Positions 46,491 through 56,428 of a DNA stretch of 64,000 bases are shown one piece after another. Made by a program: the position numbers and the translations under genes. The stretch's first letter is position 1. Each line of letters begins with the position of its first letter. This DNA comes from Basidiobolus meristosporus CBS 931.73. Lineage: Eukaryota; Basidiobolomycota; Basidiobolomycetes; Basidiobolales; Basidiobolaceae. The stretch is taken from contig MCFE01000022.1 of the NCBI GenBank assembly GCA_002104905.1, positions 1-64,000 on the forward strand, written 5' to 3'. A model generated the notes under the pieces. It searched no databases, was not told the DNA's origin, and worked only from the letters and a program-made list of their open reading frames with translations.

Positions 46491-49244
46491 ATGGGTACAG
46501 TTGGCGAGCTCATCGCTCAGATAGAGAAGCATATATTGGATGGTGTGTATCCGCTGGCAAATAATGAGATTCAGCGAGGTCTACGCGATTTCCCTGGATC
46601 AGTACAATTACAAGTAGTCGCAGTAAAGTGTTTTCATCCGTGATATCCGCTGAAGTTTTCTATTCGTAGCTTCTACGCCACAAGGTTGCTATCAGGCAAA
46701 AGCTCTTTCTTGCTGCAGTGGAGTACTTTGACGAAGTGTTGGTAATCGCCCTTCTTGTCTGAAGCGTGTATGCTTACCCTTTTTCACAGCCAAGGCCGGT
46801 TTTCCACTCATGAGCTGGTGAACCAATATTTACAAGACATCGGCAATGCTGTTCTGTACAAACGCCAAAATGAGCAGTATAGTAAGTGCTAGCCGAACCA
46901 GGCCTATCGAAAAAACCCCTCCCCTATGTTTTCTAACGCGGAAGAATCAGTCTTCTACCAGAACGCACCAAGGTTGGCCCAGCGGCAAATCCTACTCAAC
47001 GCGGCAGGTAGGAGAACGTGTTCTCCACGAACACAACCTCCCGGAATTAACCTCGCTCTTCCCCTCGGTAACACTGTAGCCTCTTTTGAACGCTCTGGGG
47101 AGTTTCTTTCCGCTTGCAAAATACGGTCAACCTTGTTAGATCACTTTGAGGAATTGCTCTCAAGTCACGGAGTAGGTTTTTTATTCCTCCGTTTCGATTC
47201 AGCCCTAATCATAGCTACACAGCCTCAGGCTATAGACCTAGCGCTTGAAGCGGAAAAAATAAACGGACCCTTACCCCCGGTGAATGGATTTCGGCGGATT
47301 ATTGGTAATCATTTCCTCGCACAGCACCAATTTCCTACTCATCTGCACAGCACCAATTTCCTACTCATCCTGACTGTTCATAGTGAAATCCATGATTCCA
47401 GCGATATTCAAGAAAAGAATTGTATTCAGGAACATTGCTACAAATCCGAAAGTACTCACCGACGAAACCGGGACCGTTTGTATCACTGAGGAGCAGTTGG
47501 AGTTGTGGTTGGAGGTTGTACACAGCTATTGTCTCTCAAGTATGGATTTCCAGGAGTTTCACGAGTTCTTTGTGATCTTTATCAAACAATGTCGGCTGCT
47601 GGACAGTAGTTGGTTGGTTTCGTATATGCATGCTACCGGTGGTGCACCAATTTACCTTCTTCGCAGTATGGGGTTGGACCTCTCCACTCCTGATAGGTTG
47701 CTCGGTTGTCTGAATTCTGCTCCTGATGCATTGCCATTTAGACACAGAATGCGTTTTCTCATGAACCATTTCGTGCATCTGGCTGTAAATTACTACCAGA
47801 TCGGTTCAGGTAATGATGATTTCTTATGCTAATTGCTTAGAAAAAGCTCCCCTCCCTTCATGCTAATCTGCACAGCTTCTGTGATGATTCCGTTGGTTCC
47901 AATCACTACTCATCCTCAAAACGCCCACGGTTGTTCGATTTCTACAGCACAAGCTCCGCAGATGGCACTGGTAAATTTTGTTGAACAAGTTACTTTGATG
48001 GCCGGACATTAATCGATGATACGTAGATCCAGAAACATATGCGTACCTCAGGTTCATGATGTTTGTATATAAGAGAGGAAAAGGCGAACTGAGCCGGTTT
48101 GATGAAGGTTATCTTGAGCACCTTTCCAACCGGCATCTTCTTGGCCTCTAACCCTCCCTACCTTCCAGAACTGGAATCCCTTTTGTCTAGGTTAAAGGCC
48201 CCTTTCATAGTGGAAAATGCCGTTCTATATGCAAAGGCTGATATCGCCCTGTTCCATGTATGTGCCAACTGATGGCCTAGCAAGAGCAGCGTCTGATGGA
48301 ATGTTTCATGATATAGGGGTCTACCTCGATGGCCATCTCGCTTTATCGGAGGTTGAATTCGAGATTGAAGGAGGCATGGCAAACACAAAGATACATTATG
48401 AATAAAGTCAACTCTGCCCCAAGCGTGGACTCCGGTATTATATCAGCCATGGGGACTTTTGACACGACCATGCTGAAATGTCGGTGGTCGCCAGTCTTTC
48501 CCTTCCGCATAATCTACTCGATGGGCTGGTGCTATTTTATGGAGGAGAAATATGTTGTACGTTGTCGGCCATGGCATTTTTTCGAGCACGCCCTGACTCT
48601 ATTGAATAGGAGGCGATCACCGAGTTTTTCGCAATTCTAGGCACCATGCCTTTCAAGTCGCTAGATCGCACACCGACCCCTCAGTGTAACAGCCCTGGCC
48701 TGAAAATCGTCTCCCCAGAAGCTTTAAGTACGCTATGCCTGGAGTATATAGTCACCAGCATCGAAGTAAGAGCGAGAGTCAACCACTTGATCAACAGATA
48801 ACTGAGCCATTTGTTTAGCGCGAGATACATCGACATGGCCCGAGCGATTCGATGATAAGCTCTCTGATGGTCGTTAGCCAATTCTTGGCTGCGGACCGCA
48901 GGTACATGGTTGACCAGATCCGTGGGATGATTCTGCAACGCAGTCGCTTGGTGTTCCCTGATTTCTTTCGCTACATATTTGGTAAGCTGGATGATCTTTG
49001 ATGCTCGCAAGCTGGCAGTTAATTGTGCATATTTGTAGATCCGGATATGGTTGTCATGATTTCACAGGTGAGTTCCGTGGTGGATTTGAAACTTGGTGAG
49101 CGGGAGCTCCGGTCAGCACTAAGAATACACATGGTAGATGCACAGAAAATGCAGGGGGACTGGAGACAAATCCTCTGCGACTATTCCCAGATGTACCACC
49201 GGTTCTTGGTTAACGCCAGCGGCGTTGCACCCAGTTTTATTTAA
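46491..49244 (+). CDS. Probable Integrator complex subunit 10 (INTS10)-like protein
   Basis: A hand-spliced model has 14 exons: 46491-46613, 46670-46737, 46790-46881, 46951-47007, 47080-47171, 47223-47304, 47384-47784, 47841-47970, 48027-48107, 48169-48257, 48317-48553, 48610-48765, 48819-48981 and 49039-49244. Junctions are GT-AG and phases match throughout, giving 658 residues. The all-helical sequence follows the order of landmarks of animal INTS10 (~710 aa): a short TPR-like N-terminus, an LERS/FERS..HGVG block, LEAEKI..PPVNGFRRI..MIPAIF, an SKRPR basic stretch, and a C-terminal FFRYIFDPDMV...HRF segment. INTS10 binds INTS13/14 in the Integrator RNA-processing complex. The identification is from remembered family similarity and is moderate. 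The exon 2/3 boundary is the least certain. Confidence 0.55.
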
Positions 49245-49669
49245 TGAGACATAAGATGTGGGGGGGGCAATAAACGAACAAAGCATTATTATTCCTGGCA
49301 TGATGAGTGGTGGACATGGGAATTCCGATAGAATAGGTGATCCAGAAGTGGCTTAGACCGCTCCATTGTTTGGTGGAGAATCACACGAATGTCACCCAAA
49401 TGAGTATCCAATTGATTGTGTTCTCCAATGGCCACTGGGTTTAGGAGTTCCCCTCCTCCAACCCCAGCAAATACATCCCGTTAAACACGTGTATTGGATT
49501 TGGGTATTAACCGAATGGTGGTGTTGGAAGCGAGCTTAATTCTAACCAACCAACCAACCAACCTCGAAACGTAAGTATATTTTCAGTTATGTGACACCAT
49601 TAAAGCCTTCTCTAACCGAGGTGACCTTGTTTGTAACGTCGCGGTTCGCCAGCATAGATACCAGACGAG
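49245..49669. other. Intergenic
   Basis: AATAAA at about 49269 probably ends the INTS10-like transcript. An (ACCA)n microsatellite lies at about 49546-49562, shortly upstream of the PRPP synthetase start. No gene is seen. Confidence 0.4.
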
Positions 49670-50847
49670 ATGCGTCGAACAAAAGTGTTCGCTGGCTCCT
49701 CGAATCCCGAGCTATCCAGACTGATTGTGGAAAGATTGGGCATCAACGAGGCGCCGGTCAGTTTGAAAAAATTCTCCAACAAGGAAACGTCGATAGAGAT
49801 AGGCGCGTCCGTGCGTGACGAGGACGTGTTCATAGTGCAGAGCGGCTGCGGCTCCGTGAACGACAACATCATGGAGCTGCTCATCCTCACCAACGCGTGC
49901 AAGTTCGCCAGCGCCAAAAGGGTAACCGCGGTGTTGCCGTATTTCCCGTATTCGAAACAGTCGAAGAAGAAATCGAGAAGCGCCATCACTGCCAAACGTA
50001 AATACCGCTTGCTTCCTCGCGTGCATCATTGAGGGGTTTATTCATCTCAGAGTTATTCTATTGCTTAGTGCTGGCCAACATGCTGACCGTGGCCGGTGTC
50101 AATCACATCATCACTATGGACCTTCACGCCTCACAGATGCAGGGATTTTTCAATAGACCGGTGGACAACTTGTATGCCGAACCCAACATCGCCAAGTGGA
50201 TCATGGAAAACGAGCCGAATTACATGAGCGGCGTGGTTGTTTCTAAAAACGCTGGGGGAGCCAAAAGGTTAGCCCAAGCTTGAGGTTCGTTGAGATTTCG
50301 TGGGATTGATCAGGCATTCTTTTGATAGAGTGACTTCGCTTGCCGACAGATTGAATGTAGATTTTGCCTTGATCCATTCGGATCCGCAAGTCCGTTTCCA
50401 CCACTCAGACAACGGAGCTATCTTGCAAGAAGGAGAAGGCATAACGTTGGTTGGCGATGTCGAGGGAAGAGTGGTGTTTCTGCTGGTAAGTCCTAGTGAC
50501 TGCTTAGTCGAGAGCCTAACTGATCCCCCTGCCGCATCAAGGATGACATGATTGATGGTTCCAAGTCCTTCATCAAGGCTGCTGATCACCTGTGCAAGCG
50601 TTGCAAGGCCACACGAGTCTATGTGGTTGCAACCCACGGACTGTTGTCGGGAGATTCGTTGAAAGAGCTGGAAGGATGCTCCAGTATTTATCAAGTGGTG
50701 ATCACAAACACCATTGCTCTTCCCGAGTCCAAGCGGCAGAACATCACCAAACTCCGGATCATCGATATTTCCGGGACCTTGGCAGAGGCCATTCGCAGGA
50801 CCCACAACGGCGAATCCATCTCGTTTCTGTTCAACACTGCTCTGTAA
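49670..50847 (+). CDS. Ribose-phosphate pyrophosphokinase (PRPP synthetase)
   Basis: Four exons (49670-49997, 50069-50267, 50329-50485, 50542-50847) give 329 residues, the normal family length. The enzyme makes PRPP from ribose 5-phosphate and ATP for nucleotide, His and Trp synthesis. Visible motifs are [13 protein letters not shown] at the N-terminus, [10 protein letters not shown] (ATP-binding loop region), [24 protein letters not shown] joined to VTSLADRLN, and the final [10 protein letters not shown]. The third-exon acceptor at 50328 is preferred over the one at 50314 because it restores [11 protein letters not shown] without an insertion. Where most homologues have VDDM, this one reads [12 protein letters not shown], so the ribose-phosphate loop is slightly unusual. 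Confidence 0.93.
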
Positions 50848-51249
50848 GTGCCAGCAGACCAGGTTTTTTGATGCAATTTCATATCCATTCAATGAGTGTG
50901 CAGTCACCAATGATTCAATCAGCAATAAACCCACGCTCCCAGTTTAGATGGGTTGTTTAGATCGGTCGCTAAATTTAACCGCAGAATAGATGAACAAATC
51001 TTCGAAAGATTAATTCTACTTGATGCGGTGGGTTCATTAATTTCAAGGTGGCCTCTCCTACGGTCATTGCGATTCATTGGCCTTGGTGGAATTAAATGAT
51101 TCGAGGGTTTCTTAAAAATACGCTCAACCTGTAAATGGGTGTGGGGTGATGGACGAGGTGGAGTCCGGCGCATCCCTATAAAGTCTGAGGGTGTGAGTCC
51201 CAGGTTAGTCAATTCCTTCTCTTCAAGTGGTCGAGTAAATACAATCAAC
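50848..51249. promoter_or_regulatory. Intergenic; poly(A) signal of PRPP synthetase and TATA of acidic gene 1
   Basis: AATAAA at 50924-50929 follows the PRPP synthetase gene. TATAAA at 51177-51182 lies 68-73 nt before the ATG at 51250 of the first acidic surface-protein gene. Confidence 0.45.
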
Positions 51250-52305
51250 ATGATTTTCAACCAAAGAGCCCAGATCTCTGCCTTGGGATGCTTCCTCTTA
51301 GCAACCGCCATGGTGGGTAATGTAGAAGCTGGGGTCATCCCGCAAGAAAATGCTGCGGTGGCGAATTTCAATCACTACAGCCACTCCGTCGCCGACGATT
51401 GCATTACCCCTTCTGTCACCGAAGATTGTGAGACACCTACTTCCACGGAAGATTTTGAAACTCCTACATCTGAGGACTGTGATACTGTTACCACTACCGA
51501 AGACTGTGAGACTTCTAGCACCACCGAAGATTACGAGACCTCATCCACCACTGAAGATTGTGAGACTGTTACTACTACCGAGGACTGCGAGACACCTACT
51601 ACCGAGGATTGCGAGACTGTCACTGCTACTGAGGACTGTGAAGAGACACCCACATCTGAGGACTGCGAGACCATCACTGCTACCGAGGATTGTGAAGAGA
51701 CACCCACATCCGAGGACTGCGAAACTGTCACTACTACTGAGGACTGTGAAACTCCCACAAGTGAGGAGTGTGAGACTATCACCACTACCGAGGATTGCGA
51801 GACTCCTACCACTGATGACTGCGAGACTCCAACTACCGACGACTGCGAGACCCCAACTACTGACGACTGTGAGCCGGAGGAGCCCACAGATTGTGATGAT
51901 GATAACGAGGACAAACCTACTGATGACTGCGACGATGGTGATGACAGCAAGGATCACGATAAATCCTCTGATAATGACCACGAGAAGCCAACTGACGACA
52001 CTGCTACCGATGAGCCAAAGGAGTCGGAAACCTCCGACGCGCCAGAGGAATCGGCAACTGCTGCCGAACCATCGGATGATACCGCCACCTCAGAGCCTTC
52101 AGAAAGTGCCGCACCAGAATCAGAATCTGAGCCAGCTGCATCACCATCACCATCAGAGAGCGCCAGCAGCGGCTCTGACGTGGATATCACTAAGAAAGGA
52201 ACTGCAGCTCGTGGGAACACCAGTGGTGCTGGAAGTGTGTTGGGCAATATCAATCCAGTCCATGCTGTAGCACTCGTTGTTCCACTGGTCTACATGCTAC
52301 TCTGA
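51250..52305 (+). CDS. Acidic Cys-repeat GPI-type surface protein, copy 1
   Basis: 351 residues, no intron. The parts are a signal peptide (cleavage probably after NVEA, ~27), then ~20 tandem units of about 8-13 residues built on TTEDCETPT or TATEDCEETPTSEDCET, then an Asp/Lys-rich and a Ser/Glu/Pro-rich linker. The C-terminus is hydrophobic (INPVHAVALVVPLVYMLL) and preceded by small residues (NTSGAGS), as in GPI-anchor signals. Every repeat places a single Cys between acidic residues (DCE, ECE), so the mature protein is very acidic with a regular Cys ladder. Function is unknown; metal binding or disulfide cross-linking in the wall is possible. It is paired with a near-identical gene 579 bp downstream. 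Confidence 0.75.
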   Translation: MIFNQRAQISALGCFLLATAMVGNVEAGVIPQENAAVANFNHYSHSVADDCITPSVTEDCETPTSTEDFETPTSEDCDTVTTTEDCETSSTTEDYETSSTTEDCETVTTTEDCETPTTEDCETVTATEDCEETPTSEDCETITATEDCEETPTSEDCETVTTTEDCETPTSEECETITTTEDCETPTTDDCETPTTDDCETPTTDDCEPEEPTDCDDDNEDKPTDDCDDGDDSKDHDKSSDNDHEKPTDDTATDEPKESETSDAPEESATAAEPSDDTATSEPSESAAPESESEPAASPSPSESASSGSDVDITKKGTAARGNTSGAGSVLGNINPVHAVALVVPLVYMLL

Positions 52306-52407
52306 GTGTCAGAGGGGTGGCTTGACAGGATGTATTTCAAAGTTTGTGCGATTGAATCGATCCGTAGCTATGTTTTTGTAATGATACCCATACTTTGCTG
52401 TCAAAGA

Positions 52408-52413
52408 AATAAA
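52408..52413 (+). terminator. Poly(A) signal of acidic gene 1
   Basis: AATAAA lies in a ~130-bp 3' region that is nearly identical to that of copy 2, where AATAAA is at 53936-53941. Confidence 0.5.
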
Positions 52414-52480
52414 GTTGATTTGGAAGCTTACTATCATAAATCTCCGTCATACCAAAAGCGCACAGTAGCTTATAATCCAG

Positions 52481-52531
52481 CATTGAATCCTACATTGAAT
52501 CCTACATTGAATCTACATTGAATCCTACATT
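52481..52531. repeat. 12-bp minisatellite
   Basis: The CATTGAATCCTA unit is repeated about four to five times, one copy with a base missing. It sits between the two acidic surface-protein genes. A 72-codon ATG frame at 52581-52799 lies just downstream but overlaps the promoter of copy 2 and looks spurious. Confidence 0.7.
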
Positions 52532-52821
52532 GGTATTAAAAATTATATTTAGCCATGACAGATCGGCGTGATATCCGAAAATGGCTAGCTTTGTGGAGTA
52601 TGCTTACCCCAGTGGAGCACGTATGTTCGCAGAATTTTCAGGTACCGAAGTGACCATCCACACGATAACTACAAATCGTTACGAGACCAGAGTAGCTGTT
52701 TTTAGCCTTGAGGGCAATGGAGGAAGGATAAACTCTAATTTTAACCTGGTCCCTCCAATCAGGGTCCATTCGACTCTAGCCGTTAATGAATTCATTTAAA
52801 CTCCATCTATCTTGCCACGGA

Positions 52822-52829
52822 TATATAAA
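52822..52829 (+). promoter_or_regulatory. TATA box of acidic gene 2
   Basis: TATATAAA lies 55-62 nt upstream of the ATG at 52884. Confidence 0.6.
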
Positions 52830-52883
52830 CCTGTGTCGGCAGATCCTCCATCATACATTCAGTCTATTCAAACACTAGCAAAC

Positions 52884-53807
52884 ATGGTTTTCAACAGAAA
52901 TACAAAGATCGCCATCTTTGGTTGCCTCATGCTGGCCACAGCTATGGTGAACAACGCTGAGGCTGGTCCGTTGGGATATGGTGAGGAGCAAGCAGTTGCG
53001 GCTTTCAATCACAACAGCCATTCACTCGATGACTGTACCACACCACTAACCACCGAAGATTGTGAGACTGTTACTACTACCGAGGACTGCGAGACGCCTA
53101 CTACCGAGGATTGCGAGACTGTCACTGCTACTGAGGACTGTGAAGAGACACCTACATCTGAGGACTGCGAGACCATCACTGCTACCGAGGATTGTGAAGA
53201 GACACCCACATCTGAGGACTGCGAGACCGTTACTGCTACCGAGGATTGTGAAACTCCCACAAGTGAAGAGTGTGAGACTATCACAACAGAGGAGTGTGAG
53301 ACTATCACCACTACCGAGGATTGCGAGACTCCTACCACTGATGACTGCGAGACTCCAACCACTGACGACTGTGAGCCGGAGGAGCCCACAGATTGTGATG
53401 ATGATAACGAGGACAAACCTACTGATGACTGCGACGATAGTGATGACAGCAATGATCACGATAAATCCTCTGATAATGACCACGAGAAGCCAACTGACGA
53501 CACTGCTACCGATGAGCCAAAGGAGTCAGAAACCTCCGACGCGCCAGAGGAATCGGCAACTGCTGCCGAGCCATCAGATGATACCGCCACCTCAGAGCCT
53601 TCAGAAAGTGCCGCACCAGAATCAGAATCTGAACCAGCTGCATCACCATCACCATCAGAGAGCGCCAGCAGCGGCTCTGACGTGGATATCACCAAGAAAG
53701 GAACTGCAGCTCGTGGGAACACCAGTGGTGCTGGAAGTGTGTTGGGCAACATCAATCCAGTCCATGCGGTAGCACTCGTTGTTCCACTGGTCTACATGCT
53801 ACTCTGA
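52884..53807 (+). CDS. Acidic Cys-repeat GPI-type surface protein, copy 2
   Basis: 307 residues, with the same architecture as copy 1: signal peptide (through NNAEA, ~26), DCET/ECET repeats, acidic linker, Ser/Glu/Pro-rich stalk and GPI-type C-terminus. Signal peptides of the two copies differ clearly, but from the repeats onward they are almost identical apart from repeat number, and the 3' UTR is shared too. This pattern indicates tandem duplication followed by recent gene conversion or unequal exchange in the 3' two-thirds. The shorter repeat array accounts for the length difference. Just after the stop, a GAGAGGGGTGGCTT motif is duplicated. Confidence 0.75.
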   Translation: MVFNRNTKIAIFGCLMLATAMVNNAEAGPLGYGEEQAVAAFNHNSHSLDDCTTPLTTEDCETVTTTEDCETPTTEDCETVTATEDCEETPTSEDCETITATEDCEETPTSEDCETVTATEDCETPTSEECETITTEECETITTTEDCETPTTDDCETPTTDDCEPEEPTDCDDDNEDKPTDDCDDSDDSNDHDKSSDNDHEKPTDDTATDEPKESETSDAPEESATAAEPSDDTATSEPSESAAPESESEPAASPSPSESASSGSDVDITKKGTAARGNTSGAGSVLGNINPVHAVALVVPLVYMLL

Positions 53808-53941
53808 GTGTGAGAGGGGTGGCTTTACTCTGAATGCGAGAGGGGTGGCTTGACAGGATGTATTTCAAAGTTTGTGCGATCGAATTGATCCGTAGTTAGA
53901 TTTTTGCAATGATACCCATACTTTGCTGTCAAAGAAATAAA

Positions 53942-54301
53942 GTTGATTTGGAAGCTTACTTTGTTGCGATTTCGAAATTCAATAAAACCCAACCATGGAA
54001 TGAGACTCCCTAACGATTTCGGGCCGATATCGCTACCATGCATTTCACATGCAAGATTTGGTTTCTCTAATATGGTAGATTGGCTAAATAGTTTGGGTTT
54101 ATCAATGTCCGATCAGGCTTTGACTCCTGGATTTGATGAGAGTACTTGGTGAAAGTCACATGCTTCTTCCCCTTTGGTATCCCCCGTCCAGTATTGCGTT
54201 GACAACATACGTAGATCCCATCCAAAGCGAAGTCACTACAATAATATCAAGCCTTTATTTGCTCGCCTACAGCTACGTTGAGTGACCAAGTTCAAGAGAG
54301 T
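53942..54301. other. Intergenic
   Basis: No supported gene. The open frame that begins upstream of the hydrolase ATG starts at TTG (54278) and is treated as leader. Confidence 0.4.
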
Positions 54302-55633
54302 ATGATTGAAGAGAAGAAGCCCCTTTTCCAGTCCATCGCGAAAAAAGTCGGCGCTCTGTTGGTGGTGATAGGAACGCTACTCCACACCTTGAAGTTGCAT
54401 CTCCTACACTCCAAAAAGCCCCAGCCTTCGTGGAGCCTCAAATTTCACTTGGCATTCGAAGTGGTGAAAAGCCTCGTGAGCCTGGGTCCGAATGAAACGG
54501 TTGAGGATGCTCAGTCCATAGTCGGAAGAGCGAAACCTGTTTCCTATAAAGACGTGGCAACCCGCTCTTTAACCATCCCCGAAGAGTACCGCGAGCTGGC
54601 TACCAAGCGGTTTGAAGCAGCTTATCCAGAGATACTTGCGGAGCACAACCTAGAGGCAGCTCCGTTGACTGCTGAATGGATTACCTTTACTGGTCGGCAA
54701 AGGGTAATAGACGTCAAGCCAATTATCATGCTATATCTTCACGGTGGCGCGTATTATCTAGGTTCAGTAGACTCGCATAGAGATCTGGTGTTCGAAATGG
54801 TGAAGAAAACCCAAGGGGAAGCCTTGGTCATAAACTACCGGTTGGCTCCTCAGGATCCTTTTCCGTTTGCCATCCACGACGCCATAGCCAGTTATTTGTA
54901 TTTACTGGAGGCCCCTTCAAGAGAAGGCTGTAGGATCACCCCGCAGAATATCGCCATTGTAGGGGACAGCGCTGGTGGCGGCCTAACCATCGCTACGCTA
55001 CTGGCGCTTCGTAAAATGGAGCTCGCCGCACCTGCCTGCGCCATCGGCATTTCTCCCTGGGTGGATCTGACCCACTCAATGGCAAGCATCCGCCTCAACG
55101 CAAAATCAGACTACATACCCGCGAACGGACTCAAAGGCCACATCACCTCGCCGCTCATCAGCGGGAAAAAATGGATTGGTCGAACCCATTACTATGCCCC
55201 TAACAATCTTTTGACCCATCCATTAGTCAGCCCCCTCTTCGAAACGAATCTAGGCGCTTTGCCACCACTGTTGATTCAGGTCGGCGATGGTGAGCTCTTA
55301 CGCGATGAAGGTATCCTGTTTGCGCTGAAGGCCAGTGGCAACTACCAACCGCCGAATCCCTCCCAATTCACCCCAACCCCCGTGTCGCTAGAAATCTATG
55401 AAGAAATGCCACACGTATTCCACATGTTCACCTTCGCCACCGCCTCCAAAATCGCCTTCGAAAAATGCGCACATTTCATGAGAAAGGTGATCCAGAAGCG
55501 GGACTCCTCCCAGCTGCCGGACTCCAGCAACAATCATCTTTCCAAGGAGATCATCCATTACCATGGAAATGTGCAAAATCTCGGGCGAATCGTGGTGGGG
55601 GATGAGGGAAAATCTATTCTGCTCTCCTATTGA
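54302..55633 (+). CDS. Alpha/beta hydrolase of the hormone-sensitive-lipase family
   Basis: 443 residues, single exon, starting at the first ATG. A hydrophobic segment at ~14-32 (GALLVVIGTLLHTLKLHLL) suggests a membrane anchor. The HSL-family features are the oxyanion-hole HGGAYYLGS (~147), NYRLAPQDPFPFAIHDA, the nucleophile elbow GDSAGGG (~221-227), an acid in the LIQVGDGELLRDE segment and the histidine in EMPHVFHMF. Members hydrolyse short-chain esters, acetylated sterols or lipids; the substrate cannot be read from the sequence. An ER or lipid-droplet location is inferred from the N-terminal anchor. AATAAA lies at 55642-55647. Confidence 0.88.
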   Translation: MIEEKKPLFQSIAKKVGALLVVIGTLLHTLKLHLLHSKKPQPSWSLKFHLAFEVVKSLVSLGPNETVEDAQSIVGRAKPVSYKDVATRSLTIPEEYRELATKRFEAAYPEILAEHNLEAAPLTAEWITFTGRQRVIDVKPIIMLYLHGGAYYLGSVDSHRDLVFEMVKKTQGEALVINYRLAPQDPFPFAIHDAIASYLYLLEAPSREGCRITPQNIAIVGDSAGGGLTIATLLALRKMELAAPACAIGISPWVDLTHSMASIRLNAKSDYIPANGLKGHITSPLISGKKWIGRTHYYAPNNLLTHPLVSPLFETNLGALPPLLIQVGDGELLRDEGILFALKASGNYQPPNPSQFTPTPVSLEIYEEMPHVFHMFTFATASKIAFEKCAHFMRKVIQKRDSSQLPDSSNNHLSKEIIHYHGNVQNLGRIVVGDEGKSILLSY

Positions 55634-55766
55634 TGTGGTGTAATAAAGGCTCATGCACGTTCCTCCACTTGCTAGAAAATGATGGTTGGTTGCGCGTGGC
55701 GCGTGGATAGCAAGAGATTTATCTATTTACAAAAAATCTAGTGTCAGAGCGTCGTCGCAGTGTTTG

Positions 55767-56410
55767 TTAATCCTGCTGATGCTTGGGGCTGGTGGTGAGT
55801 TCGGCTGTAGTGAGACGGACCATGAGATGGCGTTCTGGTTCGGTATCCGTGCTTTCCGGATCGTGCTCTAGGTTGGAGCTTTGGCCCCTGGATGTAGTGG
55901 ATGACGCGTCATCGTCGTCCGAAGGATTGTTCGTGTCAGACGGAAACGAAGCATGCGGTTCCAACCCCCTCAACTGGCGTTTCAAAGCATCCATCGGCTG
56001 ACTGAGAATCTGGAGGCAGTGGAGGAGCATTTCGTATTCTTTGCACGAGTGTTCGTAAGAATCAACTAGGTCACAGGTGTTGCTAAAGCAGGATCCGATC
56101 GGTTAGTCCAGGCATCTCATCAAGCTACACACGATGAGTTCTTACTCGATAAACCCTTCAATCATGGTTTTTCGTGATCTCAGCTGCTCCAAGCGTTCGG
56201 CGGAGTTTTGACAAATCGAATCCATGCCAAATGCCATCTCGTCGAATTCTGTGGAGTAGTGAAGGCTATAGAAGTAGGGAATGTGAGATCCTGTGCATGC
56301 CATGCCCTTCATCGAGTCGCACTTTACCTGTCAGCGTTCATGCTCTGCGAGATGAACTCCGAGCCCTGACCGGGGAGCACTTGGGCCGAATCAAGAGAGA
56401 TTGCGCCCAT
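55767..56410 (-). CDS. Coiled-coil protein, possibly the C-terminal part of the adjacent MPN gene
   Basis: Exons at 56410-56328 (ATG at 56410), 56265-56146 and 56082-55767 join in phase to give 172 residues. The first two-thirds are helical with heptad-like Leu/Met/Glu spacing; the tail is Ser/Asp-rich and low complexity. The sequence just 5' of the ATG (CTAACATTATGTTGTATAG) is an excellent branch site plus acceptor. This exon is therefore probably an internal exon starting at 56413, continuing the gene at 56429-57550. Joining them by the only nearby donor (56472, GTACTT) leaves a one-base phase mismatch beside an A7 run. As written it could be a separate small gene. Confidence 0.45.
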
Positions 56411-56428
56411 TTTCTATACAACATAATG

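Noticed and set aside
51531-51981. Minus-strand Ser/Val-rich ORFs across the DCET repeats (also at 53009-53483)
   Set aside because: They are repeat shadows of the two acidic surface-protein genes, lacking signal peptide, promoter and conservation independent of the sense frame.
52581-52799. 72-codon ATG ORF between the acidic gene pair
   Set aside because: It overlaps the promoter region of copy 2, has no recognisable features and lacks its own promoter signal.
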